NCBI GenBank assembly: GCA_039720395.1
Contig: JBBPBK010000048.1
Location: 1,927,501 to 1,991,500 of the forward strand
DNA length: 64,000 nucleotides
Source: Liquidambar formosana
Taxonomy: Eukaryota; Streptophyta; Magnoliopsida; Saxifragales; Altingiaceae
Reading direction: 5' to 3'
This document shows, piece after piece, positions 22,177 through 33,938 of this stretch (positions within the stretch are counted from its first letter, which is position 1; each line of letters begins with the position of its first letter). A program made the position numbers and the translations under genes. Below the pieces are notes generated by a model. That model had not been told where the DNA came from and did no database searches. It worked only from the letters and a program-made list of their open reading frames with translations.

Positions 22177-22460
22177 GAAGTTAAGCGGACATCTTTCCCA
22201 TCCTTTCTCCTGAAGTTGGTTTCCAGAAGTAACCTTCGACATCGTGGGGAAATCATTAAGAGAAGGGTAAAAGTGCCTGTCAAACTTTTCAAAAGTTGGT
22301 TTCCAAAAATACACACTCAAATTTCTTGAGAAACCCCATCAAAGAAAGGGTAAAAGAGTCTTTATGATATAATGAAGATAGGAAACTGTCATAAGTTTCC
22401 AAAAAAAACCCGACACTCTTAGAAAAACTCATAAAGATGAATAAAAGATTCTATTGGTTA

Positions 22461-22733
22461 CTCCCTTCGTCTCACAATGATAGGTCAAATTTGACAAAAC
22501 ACGCAGTTTAAGAAAAATTATCATTGGATTGACTTATCACTTTTTAAACTCATTTTTTTTTTTAAATACACTCTCTTACTTAGTATTGGATTTTGTGTTG
22601 AAAGTAATAATTGAAATGACAAGTGGTAGTATAGGAAAGTTCAAAAAAATTGTGATTTGATTTTTCAAAGTGAACAAACATTTTGGGGCAAAATAAATTT
22701 CAAAAATAGCCTATCTTTATGGGATGGAAGAAG
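22461..22733 (+). mobile_element. Stowaway MITE (Tc1/mariner type), copy 1
   Basis: 273 bp, starts CTCCCTTCGTCTCACAATGA and ends in the inverse (CTTCTTCCATCCCATAAAGA), flanked by TA on both sides. Inserted in tandem array 1. Two relatives occur at 24788 and 47488. Confidence 0.85.
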
Positions 22734-23138
22734 TACAATGAAACAGTCATGGTTTGTTTGAGAACTTCAAAAACTGGATCAGAGTAGGTCCAATCTATAA
22801 CTATTATCTGGTTTTTAAATAAACCAACTTATAGTTGGTTTGAAAAAAACTGTGTTCATGCTTTATTTTCATAACAAAGCTGAATTGTTTAGTATAAAAA
22901 AAAGACTTACCAAACAATGTGAAATCAAAATTGGCCAGACTTATTATTCTCAGTTGGCTAAGTTTCCAGGTTTTCCAAATAGCCCCTCAATCTCTTGTCT
23001 TGTCCCAAACTTCTCACAAATTGTTTTCCAAAAATAACCTCTGAAATGTTTTAAAAACCTCATCAAATATAGGGTAACAGAGTCCTTCAAATACAATGAA
23101 GGGCACCAACAACTCAAAAATTGGTATAAAAAAATAAA

Positions 23139-24173
23139 AGGTAAAATGTAGAAAATTACCCTCAAGTTTGGGGTGGATTTCAATTTGGTACCCCAAGTTT
23201 AAAGTGCATTGATTTGGTACCCAAAATTTCAAATATGTTCCAATTTTGGGCTTACTGTAACCCACCGTCAGCACAAATGTGACCAACCATTTTTATAATA
23301 TGTCTATTTTGCCTTTTTTATGTACATGAATGGCCTATTTTACCCCAAAACAAGATCATTTTTTTTTTTTCCAGAAGTAATTTTTTTGTCCATCATCTCT
23401 CTCTCTCTCTCCCCACTGTTTTTTTTTTTTTTTTTTCAATGAAGCACACTTTGTTTAAAAATGACATACATGAAATGCCACATTTTTTTTTTAATTTTTA
23501 AATTTCACAATTTATGGACGAATTAGATTGAGGAAACCTTTGGTAGACAAATATTTTTGGTGCTGCCATCGACATAAGATATGCTTATATGTTTATATGG
23601 GTGCATATATAGTTGAGTTGGGACAGTTAAACCAAATTTTTTTTTAAAAAAAATGTTTTTCATGTTTGATTTATATAGAATTGTAGAATTTTGAATAATC
23701 TTAAAAATGACTTTTGAATCACCTCTTTTCATTTCTCAACAGAGAAGATATTGAAGACAAAAGTTTTTGGGTTGGAATTTATAGAAAATGGGTTACGACC
23801 CGTGATTTTTGAGCCACAAAACCTATATGATTTTGAATGCATGTATTTGATTGAACCAATAGGACACTATTTTAGAACCCCAAAAGATCTTTGATTTGGA
23901 TTTTGAATCACTCGATTTGGCCGAGCATTGAGAAAGATATAGGGGTTCACAGTTTAGGGTTTGGTAACAAAAATGACCTATGTAGGAATCGGGTCCATTT
24001 GCAACCTGTTTCAAGGAAAGAGAAGGTTTATAACATCCTTTCACAGTCATTGTTAACGGCATTATCCATTTTCAATCAATGAAATGGCTAGGTACTTAAT
24101 TGACGCGTTTTAAATTTAGGATACCAAAATGAAATCCACCCCAAATTTAGGGATAATTTTCTGCATATTACCC
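23139..24173. mobile_element. Foldback Mutator-like (MULE) element 2
   Basis: 1035 bp with inverted ends of roughly 130 bp: AGGTAAAATGTAGAAAATTA against GGGTAATATGCAGAAAATTA. Both continue into TTTGGGGTGGATTTCA. A 9-bp flank AAAAATAAA is repeated at 23130-23138 and 24174-24182. The core includes CT- and T-runs and no transposase. Confidence 0.8.
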
Positions 24174-24335
24174 AAAAATAAACCCCCGAAACTTTCCTGG
24201 CAAAGAAGGGATAATAAAGCCTTTCAAATACAACGAAGAAGACAAAAATTGGTTCCCTACTATAACCCTCCGGAACTCTTGGAAAACCTCATCAAAGAAG
24301 GTTAAAAGAGTCTTACATATTTACGAAGAAGTGGG

Positions 24336-24787
24336 CAATTTCTTATCTTCTCTGTACTAGTTTAGCGTACAGAGAAGGAATGCCGCAGTGTCTATGACAT
24401 TTCATCCTTCTCCGTACGAGTTTAGTGTAGAGGAGGTGGTGTTGGTGTGAGGAGGTGAGGAGAGCTGCTGCGCCTACGGGTATCTACGGAGGCAATTTCT
24501 ACTTTAATTGAGGCGAAGGTTAATTGCAAATGTCTATTTTTTAGTGCAATTCGATCTTTACACTATTTTGCCACCTTTGCCTTCGTTATAAATAAAGGGG
24601 AATTTAGATTCATCAGGCTAGGGGGAAATAATTACAATTCAATACAAAATGCTAATAATTTCTTAGTAAATGACTACTAGCTTAGCTAACAATGACTACT
24701 AACTATAATTATTATAATTTCTTTACACAATATTTTCCAACCTTTGCCTCCATTACACTTTAAATCTCTTTCATCAATAATTAAACA
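24336..24787. other. Remnants of membrane-gene 5' ends
   Basis: TTCTCTGTACTAGTTTA at about 24350 and CATCCTTCTCCGTACGAGTT at about 24402 match the sequence around and just upstream of the ATG of the membrane-protein copies (e.g. 14066-14095 and 44980-45000). No coding body follows. Motifs of the type CCACCTTTGCCTYC occur near 24576 and 24739 and again at 25735, 26050 and 26500, so 24.3-26.5 kb contains old duplicated pieces. Confidence 0.45.
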
Positions 24788-24968
24788 CTCCATTCGTCCT
24801 ATAAAGATAGACCAAGTTTGAGAAAACACGTAAATTAAGAAAAGTCATTAATGTATTGATTTGTCACTTATTAAGTTTTTCCGTTTCGAAATTATCATTT
24901 TCTTTCTTGAGATTTGGTCTTGTGTTGAGAGTAATTTTTGAAATAATAAAGAGTAATATAGAAATATT

Positions 24969-25011
<43 letters not shown>

Positions 25012-25086
25012 GACTTTTCATAGTAAACAAACATTTTGGGATTAAAAAAAAATGCAAAAATGACCTTTTTTGTGGGACTACTAGAG
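24788..25086 (+). mobile_element. Stowaway MITE, diverged copy 2
   Basis: Starts CTCCATTCGTCCTATAAAGA. It has the family's GACCAAGTTTGA, TTGTGTTGAGAGTAAT and AAACAAACATTTTGGGA blocks, and ends just before TA (25087). A (TA)n expansion at 24971-25006 lies inside. Confidence 0.65.
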
Positions 25087-25270
25087 TACTGTCATCTCTC
25101 TGAACTCTTAACCACATCCAACTTCTTATGTGCGTAGGACATACCCGTTGCAAAGAAAATAAAGAGTACGTAGTAATTTATTGAAATAGGTGTACCATGT
25201 ATACAGAGAAAACACGGTGAAGTTGTAGGACCCTCTTTAACAGCCTCCAAAAGAACCCCCATGCATGATG

Positions 25271-25381
25271 GAGCCACTTAAGCTAACCTAGTAGTAAAGG
25301 AGGATAGGATTAAAAAGTGTTAGGGGTTCAAACCCTTCCAACTGCATGTACCTCCAACAAAAAAAAAAAAAAAAAAAAAAA
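25271..25381 (+). mobile_element. tRNA-derived SINE
   Basis: About 90 bp followed by an A-run (25359-25381). It carries a strong RNA polymerase III B box GGGTTCAAACCC-type sequence (AGGGGTTCAAACCC, about 25322-25335) and a weaker A box (TTAAGCTAACCTAGTAGT, about 25278). Flanking ATGATG occurs on both sides. A paralogous stretch without the insertion exists at about 26335-26360 (AAAAGAACCCCTATGATG). Confidence 0.65.
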
Positions 25382-25494
25382 TTTCTATGATGTGTGAAAA
25401 CAGAGGTGAACTAGTCCGCACTACACTAGTTCACCGCTGTTTTCGCACCAAATCATGAGGTGTTTCGGGGATAGCAAGTATATATATATATATA

Positions 25495-25668
25495 GGATGA
25501 TGATCAGGTAAACACGTGCTGATATAACTTATATTAAAACCTGCATTGAGAGTTGTACCTTGTGCATTAGTGGGATGTGAGGTGCATTGAATCAATGCAA
25601 GGGGTACAACCCCCAATGCATAGTGCTGATATAACTTATATCAGCACGTGCTGATGGGATCACCTCTG
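25495..25668 (+). mobile_element. Palindromic MITE in a (TA)n microsatellite (Micron-like), copy 4
   Basis: 174 bp, exactly the length and orientation of the 4456 copy (GGATGATGATCAGGTAAACA to GATCACCTCTG), with (TA)n on both sides. Very similar to the 4456 copy, so recent. Confidence 0.78.
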
Positions 25669-26772
25669 TATATATATATATATTTATTTATTTATTTTTA
25701 GGTTCAAAGGCATTTCTTAAAAAAAATGGGTTTCCCCACCTTTGCCTCTACGGTGTAAAATGAAGCAGTACATCCTTCTCTGTACTAGTTTAGTGTGAAG
25801 GAGGCCGGTGATGGAGAACTAAGGACACGCGACCTGAAGAGGGGTATATATGGAGGGAGATTTTTATTGTAATGGACGCAAAGGTGGGAAATACTGTACA
25901 GGGAAATTAAGGGAGGCAGAAGTTGAAAACATTGTATAAAGAAATTGTCAATAAAGAATTGCATGTTATTTATACAATATATATTTCCCAACCTATAAAG
26001 AATTGTGAATGTCTATTCTTTGGTGCAAATTCTTTATATAATATTTTCCAACCTTTGCCTTAGTTATAAATAGATGTATTTTGAATGATGGATATCATGT
26101 TACATAAAATATATATTTTATTAATGACATATCTTTTGTCATGTCGTGTTTTAAATTTTGAGAATTTGTTGTATCGGCATGTTCATGTTATATCGTAATT
26201 GTATCACATATTGGCGTCCGTGCTTCTTAAAATTGATTGCTATAAGAAGAGCTTCAACTTCCGGCTGTAGAGGGGTTGAGGCTTTAATTTGCTTGTTACT
26301 TTTGTTGATGGTAGAACCCTCCTTAACAGTCCCCCTAAAAGAACCCCTATGATGCCGCCTAAAAACAGTGGTGGACTAGAAGGTCCCAATAGCACCAGTG
26401 CACCCCTATTTTCACACCACATCATTGGAGTTCTTTCGAGGGGCTATCAAGGGAGGTTCAAAAGCATTTCCCAAGAAAAAATAGTTTCCTCATCTTTGCC
26501 TCTACAAGTGTAAAATGGGTTGGGTTTGGCTCACGCTTGTTCCTTATTGAGTTTTACTACTCATTCGGGCTAGTTTGTCCAGATCAAAACAAAAAATCAA
26601 CTTCTCCGTTTTTTTGAAAAATAAAATTTACAAATATAAATTATAAAAACATTTGCCAAATATTATATAAATATTTATACATATGATTTAATAAACTTCA
26701 TAAATTATAATTAGATATTTGCGAAATGACCACGAGCCACTAGCTAGCTAACAACTTGAAGGCCCATTGTTT

Positions 26773-26776
<4 letters not shown>
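25669..26776. other. Spacer with a membrane-gene 5' remnant and paralogous fragments
   Basis: GAAGCAGTACATCCTTCTCTGTACTAGTTTA at 25762-25792 (written here as landmarks GAAGCAGTACATCC and TGTACTAGTTTA) is again the start-codon region of the membrane-protein family, with no body. 26330-26480 is paralogous to 25235-25470 but lacks the SINE. No intact gene. Confidence 0.45.

Positions 26777-26851
<75 letters not shown>
26777..26851. repeat. Compound (TA)n(GA)n microsatellite
   Basis: About 30 bp of TA followed by about 45 bp of GA. Confidence 0.9.
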
Positions 26852-26853
<2 letters not shown>

Positions 26854-26972
26854 CTGATCATATGCGGGATATCTCGGAGTATTCTGTTCGATCACAGCTG
26901 TCCGTGAGCGATACGCGTGCATTCACACGCCCGCTCGTGTCGCTCACAGACAGTCATGATCAAACGAGATAT
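26852..26972. mobile_element. Second type of palindromic element in a TA microsatellite
   Basis: About 120 bp between the (TA)n(GA)n tract and another (TA)n run. Its ends are inverse copies: TTCGATCACAGCTGTCCGTG AGCGA against TTTGATCATGACTGTCTGTGAGCGA, with outer GATATCTCG/TATATCTCG. It is GC-rich at the centre (ATACGCGTGCATTCACACGC). Unrelated to the 174-bp family but with the same target preference. Confidence 0.55.
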
Positions 26973-26989
26973 ATATATATAATATAATC

Positions 26990-28172
26990 TTTGGGAATTG
27001 TTTCTTGCTTGTTTGGATATTTGTAAATTCTACTTAAAAGGTTTTTTATTTTAATCTCATGTGGATCTAACAATAAATATCACTTGTATAATAATAATAA
27101 ATTATTCTATACAAGATTTGCCACTTCAGGATAGGTCATTAGGCTGAGTTACAAATCTCAAGTCTAAGCCCACCCAGGTTAATGATTGAGTTAAGGTTGG
27201 ATTGAGCTTCGGGTTGCGCTTAAACCAATTTTTTTGGGATGTGCGAAGGCGACCTGTGGGTCAATAGGCCAATTTCACACCCCTATTTGCCTCCAATACG
27301 GTAGAAATCTCCTTCTATGAATACTCTTTTTGAGGGCGTGTATCCTCCTTATTCCTCCATCACCTCCTCCGCAATACTACTTTCTTTGTAAACTCTCATC
27401 ACATCCAACTTCTTAGTGAATATATCTCCAACGGTATTAGCTATTTTCTAACCATTTTAACCAGCAAAATGATAGTTTTTAAAAAATAATTAACTAGCTA
27501 TCGATCCAAGTGAGTAATCTAAAGGTACTAGTTATACTCTTTAACTATTTTAAATTTTTTATTGAATATTAATCAAAGAGTCTTTTGAGAAAAATATATG
27601 CCACATATTAAAGTAGTTTCTTATGACGATCGAGGTTAAGATCAAAATATATTCGACACCTTCTCCTGATATTTCCCGAGTTGATCAAAGGAGCAAGAAT
27701 ATAAATAAAACAAGAGTCATATACCCATTTGGCAGAGTTTGTTAGTTGGCATGGCCACCCCTCAAATTGGAGTGAGTCTTCCATGTAACTATGACACAAT
27801 CACGTAGTATCATTAGTCAAAAGGAGCAAAGAAAAATGGGATTGCAAAGCCAAAAAATATTCTAACATTCCCACTTTACTCCATTCTCATAGGCTTATGA
27901 CATCATATCAACCACGTCATAGTTACATATTAGTTTTTCTCCTCAAAGTAAGGAACAACTGGACAAAAGCACGATTATCAATAGTGAATCCTTCTTTACT
28001 TAAAATTGCCGGCTTTGCAGCATCCTTCTCATCCAGTTAAAAAATTTAAAAAAAAAAAAAAAAAACCTCTCCAAGACCCTTCCATAGTAAAGCTTTGACA
28101 TAACGGGATCCATAGAAGGAGGTGCCTCCTTGAAGTTTATCAAGCACTTGGGAAAGCAGTTTATCGTATAGC
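26990..28172. other. AT-rich spacer; degraded hAT-like fragment
   Basis: A stretch at about 27128-27285 repeats CCTGTGGGTC / GGGTT motifs and ends CAATTTCACACCCCTA, resembling a hAT right end without its partner. The rest shows nothing. Confidence 0.35.
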
Positions 28173-29203
28173 TGTTTCTCTCAAAATCGATTTTTAGTGG
28201 GGTGAAACATCATTGGTCCACGTGTGCTTGGAGTTATTTGATTGGTTGGGTATTCGGCTAATGAAGGACAGACACATGTCAATTGTTTTGAGTGGTGTTA
28301 AGATGAGGAGTGGAGAACATGGGTGAGTTCAAATGGGAGAACATGCATCATGAGAAAGTTAGTGGTTTTGTAGTTTGAAGTCATGGAGGAACACTTGGCT
28401 TTTTGTTACAGGCCAAAGGTAACTGCTTCATGATCATGGAAGTTGAGACGAAATTGCAGGCCAGAAGTAACTGCCAATAACTTCCAACTATCTTCTTAAG
28501 TTTAGAATGGACAGGTAGCAAGATTTCACGGGCCGAAAGTAACCGCCAGATAGTTATTTGTTCAGGCTAGAAGTAACTGCCAATAACTTCCAATTATCTT
28601 CTTAAGTTCAGAATGGATAGGTGACTTAAGTTTAAAGGTTGAAGAAAACTGCCAAGTAACTCCTAGCAATTATTGGGAATTTCCACATGTGTATAACTAC
28701 CAAACTGTTATTTTCACAGGCCGGAGAAACCCGTCGGTAACTTCCAGTCAGTTGGAATTAGCTGCTATCTATAAATTTCAGAAATGCAGATGAAGAAAGG
28801 GTTCCTCAACCACCAATCCTTCTTAGGATTCTTTATCTCTAGGAGTAGATTAATTTAGTCTAGCTTTTAAACTTTTCCAGTAAACAATATCTTTTTAGTT
28901 CGTGTAATCTTGCTTTATTTCGAGTTTGAGTTCAAGCATTTGGGGATTTGCATTTTCAGACTATGTTTGGTAATGTAACTTCAACTCATTTCATTTCAGT
29001 TCAATGCTTACAAGTTCTTTTGTTTCTTTTTTATCATTCACGCCTGAACCTTGAGGGAAGAACCCCTTTTTTCTCTTCAATCGCCTGACATTTTAATCAC
29101 AATTCATGAGGGGTTGTGATCGCACACATACATTTGGGTTAAGACATATCCTGGCACACCCGCGCAATCCACCGGCCTCAGAAGACCACTTTTAGTGTGA
29201 ACA
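28173..29203 (+). repeat. 5' LTR of the gag-only element
   Basis: 1031 bp. Inside it a unit containing GAAGTAACTGCCAATAACTTCC is tandemly repeated (about 28464 and 28567). It is close to the 3' LTR, with scattered differences of a few per cent by eye, so insertion is not very recent. Confidence 0.9.
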
Positions 29204-29240
29204 CCATTTTGGCACGCTCGATGGGACTACTTAGGTGTCA

Positions 29241-30044
29241 ATGTCGAAAAGAAATACTCGTGCAACTAGAAGTTCTTTGGAAGGACAGCAGCCTTCTGAA
29301 GAGGAGGTTCAACTTAAAGGAGTTCCGGTAAGAGAATTTTCTAAGTTAGAACGATTGGACAATTCCATCAAGGATATGTCCAGGGATCTGTCCGAGGCCG
29401 TGCAAGGCCTTGTGGCTTCAAGTAGTTCAATGATGGAGATTCTTAAAGAGTTTACTAAGAAAAACGAAATTTCAATGAAGAAGAATGAATTGGCTATGGC
29501 TTCTTTAACCAATGCCATTCAAATGCTTATAAATAGAATGCCACCACTAGATAAAGGAGAAAAAAATGAGAGTCCCATGGACTCAAGTCAAGAAAAAATA
29601 GGTGGTGTGAGTGAACAGCTTGAAGTTGAGATTTTGAATCATTTTCTTGAAATATCTTTCTCTAAGATAGATGAAGATAAAGTTTATGTACCCCTACCTT
29701 TTAGGACTGGTCAATTTGACCAACCTATGGTTGAAACTTTCCAGGGGGGAGGGGGCAAGAAGTCTGATAATTTAAACGGCCAAGAAGTTTTAGGCCGAAA
29801 TAATGTACAAAATCACACATCAGTTCAAATCCCTAAGGGAAAGGAAGTGGTTGAAAGGATTACAAATCCTTTATTCGAAAATAACTCTAGGCCTTATAAA
29901 GTCCAAACATCAGTAAAGTCTATTGGAGTTCAGGAGAATAGGCAGACCGTTCATACTGTGCCAAATAATGGCTATTTCAGGCTGATGGAAACAGTGACTG
30001 ATGATTATCACATGCCTATAGTCTTACCAGAAAATGCAGGCTAG
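29241..30044 (+). CDS. gag-like N-terminal reading frame of the LTR element
   Basis: From ATG 29241, about 267 codons (MSKRNTRATRSSLEGQ...). Highly charged, with a helical stretch at about 40-95 (LERLDNSIKDMSRDLSEAV ... LKEFTKKNEISMKKNE) likely to form a coiled coil, then a low-complexity tail. It stops at 30042-30044. The downstream gag block begins in other frames, so one or more breaks separate it from 30420-31396. Function by position: capsid N-terminal part. Confidence 0.6.
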   Translation: MSKRNTRATRSSLEGQQPSEEEVQLKGVPVREFSKLERLDNSIKDMSRDLSEAVQGLVASSSSMMEILKEFTKKNEISMKKNELAMASLTNAIQMLINRMPPLDKGEKNESPMDSSQEKIGGVSEQLEVEILNHFLEISFSKIDEDKVYVPLPFRTGQFDQPMVETFQGGGGKKSDNLNGQEVLGRNNVQNHTSVQIPKGKEVVERITNPLFENNSRPYKVQTSVKSIGVQENRQTVHTVPNNGYFRLMETVTDDYHMPIVLPENAG

Positions 30045-30370
30045 AGATTTGGTCCAAGAAATTATGGAAATCCTCAGAACGGTTGGCCTGACCGTAATGA
30101 AGTGATGAATATGATTGATAATTATGTTGGCCATCACCCAAATAGAAGAATTCATAGGCCAATGTATAGGAAACCTTATCCGGAGTGGATAGATCAATGT
30201 AATGAATTTCCCCAGAGGCTTTAGATGACCTGATTTTTCTTTATTTTTTTGGGAAGAATGTCGTTCTACAGTTGAACACGTTGGCAGATTTACAATCCAA
30301 TGTGGGGAATTAGCAAACAATGAATTTTATAAGCTTAAGCTGTTTGGGAATTCCTTGACTGGCCCTACTT

Positions 30371-31396
30371 TTGTTTGGTATATTTACCTGCCTCCAAATT
30401 CTATTCATTCTTAGGGGGGAAATGGACGAGAGTTTTCATATGCAATTCTATCGATCTGAACTTGAGGTGACTATGGCAGATTTGTCTCGGTTTAGGCAAA
30501 TGCCAGGGGAAACATCTGAACAATATATTTCTCGTTTTAAAAGGGCCAGAACAAAATGCATGATACAATTACCAGAGCCCGAATTTGTTAGGCTGGCTCA
30601 AAACGGCCTAAACTTTGATCTCAAGAAGAAATTTGAGGTTGTAGATTTCGAGGATCTGTTTGAGTTGTCAACCAAGACCTCGAGATATGAAATATTATTA
30701 AAAGAAGTTGATCAATATAACAGCTCTTCATATGGAACTTATTTTCAAGATCCCAACTATGAGATTGTTCTTGCAGAAATCATTGGCCAGAGGCTAATGG
30801 TATGCCTAGCTTTGCAAAGAAAGGACATTGAGGTGCCTCCGCCAGCAACAACAACGGCCAGGAGGAACCCAATGGAGATTGGAAAAAGGTGCACCTTTGA
30901 TATTTCAAAGGTAAGTGATATTTTTGATCACTTGTTGGCAGGAAAATACCTCAGAGTTCTGGAAGGGCATAAGGTTCCAACCAAAGAAGCCGAACATTAC
31001 TATAAGTGGCATGGGGTGAAATCTCATACTACCAACAATTGTGTAGTGTTTCGGAATCTTGTTCAAGATGGTATTAACTGTGGGATGTTGAAATTTCTAG
31101 AAAAGAAAGATGATATGGTAATAACTTCAGATTTTTTTCTAGAAGTGAATGTTGCCTCGGTTGATTTGAGGAATTTCAAGTCGTTGATGATTTTTAGGTA
31201 TGAAAATAAAAAATTTGTTCAGAAGCCTAAAATTAACCAGATTGGCCAATCTCAGATTAAGGCTTCCCAGGGGGGAGGGGGCATGAAAAATAGTTGGCCT
31301 AATGGTTATAACAGCCTGGAAACTCAAGGCCAAAGGAAAATTTTGTCAACTTCTATAAGCCAGACAATTAGAAGGATAAAAGGGAAAGAAGTATAG
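30371..31396 (+). pseudogene. gag capsid / zinc-knuckle region of the LTR element
   Basis: The frame reads a typical plant Retrotrans_gag block (FHMQFYRSELEVTMADLSRF, then GETSEQYISRFKRARTKC), which in other elements packages RNA into virus-like particles. Further on YYKWHGVKSHTTNNC is a C-x2-H-type knuckle with the first cysteine replaced by tyrosine. The frame has no ATG at its beginning and is disconnected from the upstream gag part by stops around 30045-30370, so it is probably not translated intact. A short further frame (31400-31705) follows after a stop at 31394. GGGGGGAGGGGGC tracts at about 29744 and 31271 resemble extra polypurine tracts. Confidence 0.65.
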
Positions 31397-31978
31397 CCTA
31401 TGGAGGAAACTTTGAACTTACTGTTTGAGGAAAATCTAAGGCCGAATAGTCAATTCACTATGGAGCTTATATCAAATATGCTTAGGCAAAAAATATCTCA
31501 GACCGATGTACAAATGTTAGTTGATCAAGATAAAATGCAATCTTCGGTTTGTAAGGCCGATGGTTTTACAAGCACTTATGAAAATAATAATTTATTTTGG
31601 ACTTGTGGAAGCCATCAGGATATAATGAAAATGAGATGGTTAATTAAGAAGTCAGAATTTTACCAGCCAATGGAAATGGCCAAAACGGTCATTTTGACCA
31701 AATAATTCTGTTTAAAAATGGAATTGCAAAGGCCTGAGAGAAACCAAAAATATTACTTCGGTCTTTAAGACCGAAGAGTTATCAGAAACAATCTCAGGCC
31801 AAAGGAAGTGGGCATAATGTATCTTCGGTCTTAGAGATTGAAGGATTCAATGTAGTATCTTTGTTTTTGCAGGCCGAAGAAAATGACTTTAATTTATTGT
31901 TGTCAAGCCACGCACCGGGGGGTTTTCATCATATATCATTTCAAGCCTTTTTCAAAAATAGATGATGAGGGGGCAAAG

Positions 31979-33013
31979 TGTTTCCCTCAAAATCGATTTT
32001 TAGTGGGGTGAAACATCATTGGTTGGTCCACGTGTGCTTGGAGTTATTTGATTGGTTGGGTATTCGGCTAATGAAGGACAGACACATGTCAATTGTTCTG
32101 AGTGGTTTTAAGATGAGGAGTGGAGAACATGGGTGAGTTCAGATGGGAGAACATGCATCATGAGGAAGTTAGTGGTTTTGCGGATTGAAGTCATGGAGGA
32201 ATACTTAGCGTCTTGCTACAGGCCAAAAATAACTGCTTCATGATCATGGAAGTTGAGGCGAAATTGCAGGCCAGAAGTAACTGCCAATAACTTCCAACTA
32301 TCTTCTTAAGTTCAGAATGGACAGGTGGCAAGATTTCACAGGCCGAAGGTAAGCGCCAGATAGTTATTTGTTCAGGCTAGAAGTAATTGCCAATAACTTC
32401 CAACTATCATCTTAGGTTTAGAATGGATAGGTGACATAAGTTTAAAGGTTGAAGAAAAATGCCAAGTAACTCCTAGCAGTTATTGGAAATTTCCACATGT
32501 GCATAACTACCAGGTAGTTATTTTCACAGGCCGGAGAAAACCGTCGGTAACTTCCAGTCAGTTGGAATTAGCTGCTATCGATAAATTTCAGAAATGAAGA
32601 TAAAGAAAGGGTTCCTCAACCCCCAATCCTTATTAGGATCCTTTATCTCTAGGAGTAGATTAATTTAGTTTAGCTTTCAAACTTTTCAAGCAAACAATCT
32701 CTTTTCAGTTCGTGTAATCTTGCTTTATTTCGAGTTTGAGTTCAAGTATTTGGGGATTTGCATTTTCAGACTATGTTTGGTAATGTAACTTCAACTCATT
32801 TCATTTCAGTTCAACGCTTACAAGTTCTTTTGTTTCTTTTTTGTCATTCATGCCTGAACCTTGAGGGAAGAACCCCTTTTTTCTCTTCAATCGCATGACA
32901 TTTCAATCACAATTCGTGAGGAGTTGTGATCGCACACATATATTTGGGTTGAGACATACCCTGGCACGCCCGCGCAATCCACCAGCCTCAGAAGACCACT
33001 TTTAGTGTGAACA
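31979..33013 (+). repeat. 3' LTR of the gag-only element
   Basis: 1035 bp, from TGTTTCCCTC to GTGTGAACA, with an extra TTGG near 32022 relative to the 5' LTR. Confidence 0.9.
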
Positions 33014-33018
33014 ATAGC

Positions 33019-33747
33019 ATATCCCTCATTGAAGCTCTTAGGCTATGTTTGGTACACTGGATTAGAATGTTGTACTGGGTAGAATTATTGGATGAAAAAA
33101 AAAATTCTATGCTTTGTGTGAAATGAAGAAAATGATCTCTTGGACATTTTTGTTTCTTTTAAACGGGATAGTATTCTACAATTAAAATATATTACGTTCC
33201 TCGACGAGTTTATTATATCTAGCATATAGAAGATATAACCATCTTATGAATAATATATCGCTTATTTGAAAATAGCACTAAGTACATGAAAATGATAAGT
33301 TTATCCTATCCGGTCTATCCAATATACTATAGCCTTAACGCATAGTGTACATAAAGGAGCATAAAGAGAGGAATTACACTAATTGTTTTAAGGTTTAGTA
33401 AGTGTAATTGCTTTTATCAAATATTACAAATTTTCTTCTATACTTTAGAGGATCATCCTCCATATGTGTGCATTTACAATAATATAAGACAAGAGCCTAT
33501 AATTCTTTGTATAACCACTTTCTTTTCTAGATTATGTATTTTTTTTTCTTTATGTACTCCAGTAGTTGGATGAACAAGTTGTCATAGATGAACTCTACCA
33601 AAAAAAAAAAAATGTCTTCTAATGTTTTTTCACCCTTTTGTAATGAAAAAAAAAATGTAATATTCCATTCCCTCATGTGGATAAAATGTGTAATATGGTG
33701 TTTAGACCATTACAATGCTTGGAAAAAAATACAGATTAATCTTTTAA
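33019..33747. other. AT-rich spacer; nothing recognised
   Basis: No coding or repeat signal beyond A/T runs. Confidence 0.4.
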
Positions 33748-33938
33748 AGCTCTATTTGGTTCTCAGATTTTAACAAGGAAAAAAAAAAAATATTAGTTGC
33801 AATGTAAAATTGGTAGAAGAAGAATTAGAATAGTTTTGGCTTGATATAATTTTATCTTATTCTTTCATTTTCTTTTCTCCTCATTTTTTTCCCTCACCAT
33901 TTTTTCTTCTCGGTAAAATCCACAAACCAGATAGAGAG
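33748..33938 (+). mobile_element. Tourist-like (PIF/Harbinger) MITE, copy 2
   Basis: 191-bp foldback of the same family as 12535-12752: ends AGCTCTATTTGGTTC and the inverse of CTCTCTATCTGGTTT, with TAA flanks at 33745-33747 and 33939-33941. Confidence 0.78.

Larger units (their letters stand above)
20590..24335 (+). repeat. Tandem-repeat array 1 (degenerate, interrupted by three transposons)
   Basis: Diverged units of about 110-125 bp built on GGTTTCCAAAAATAACCYC, AAAACCTCATCAAAGAA, GGGTAAAAGAGTCTTTCAAA and an ATACAATGAAG box. They are visible at 20640-20720, 22177-22460, 22990-23138 and 24174-24335. The gaps are the hAT at 20721-22176, Stowaway at 22461-22733 and foldback element at 23139-24173. 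The same repeat, in the same orientation and better kept, forms array 2 at 45.1-48.6 kb. Confidence 0.7.
28173..33013 (+). mobile_element. Complete non-autonomous (gag-only) LTR retrotransposon
   Basis: 4841 bp between exact 5-bp duplications ATAGC (28068+104 = 28168-28172 and 33014-33018). Two LTRs of about 1.03 kb start TGTTTC(T/C)CTCAAAATCG and end TAGTGTGAACA. A primer-binding-like site TTTGGCACGCTCGATGGGAC follows the left LTR (29208-29227), and a polypurine tract GATGAGGGGGCAAAG precedes the right one. The 2.8-kb interior carries gag-like coding only: no protease, reverse transcriptase, RNase H or integrase. It would need proteins from a Ty3-gypsy relative. Confidence 0.92.
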
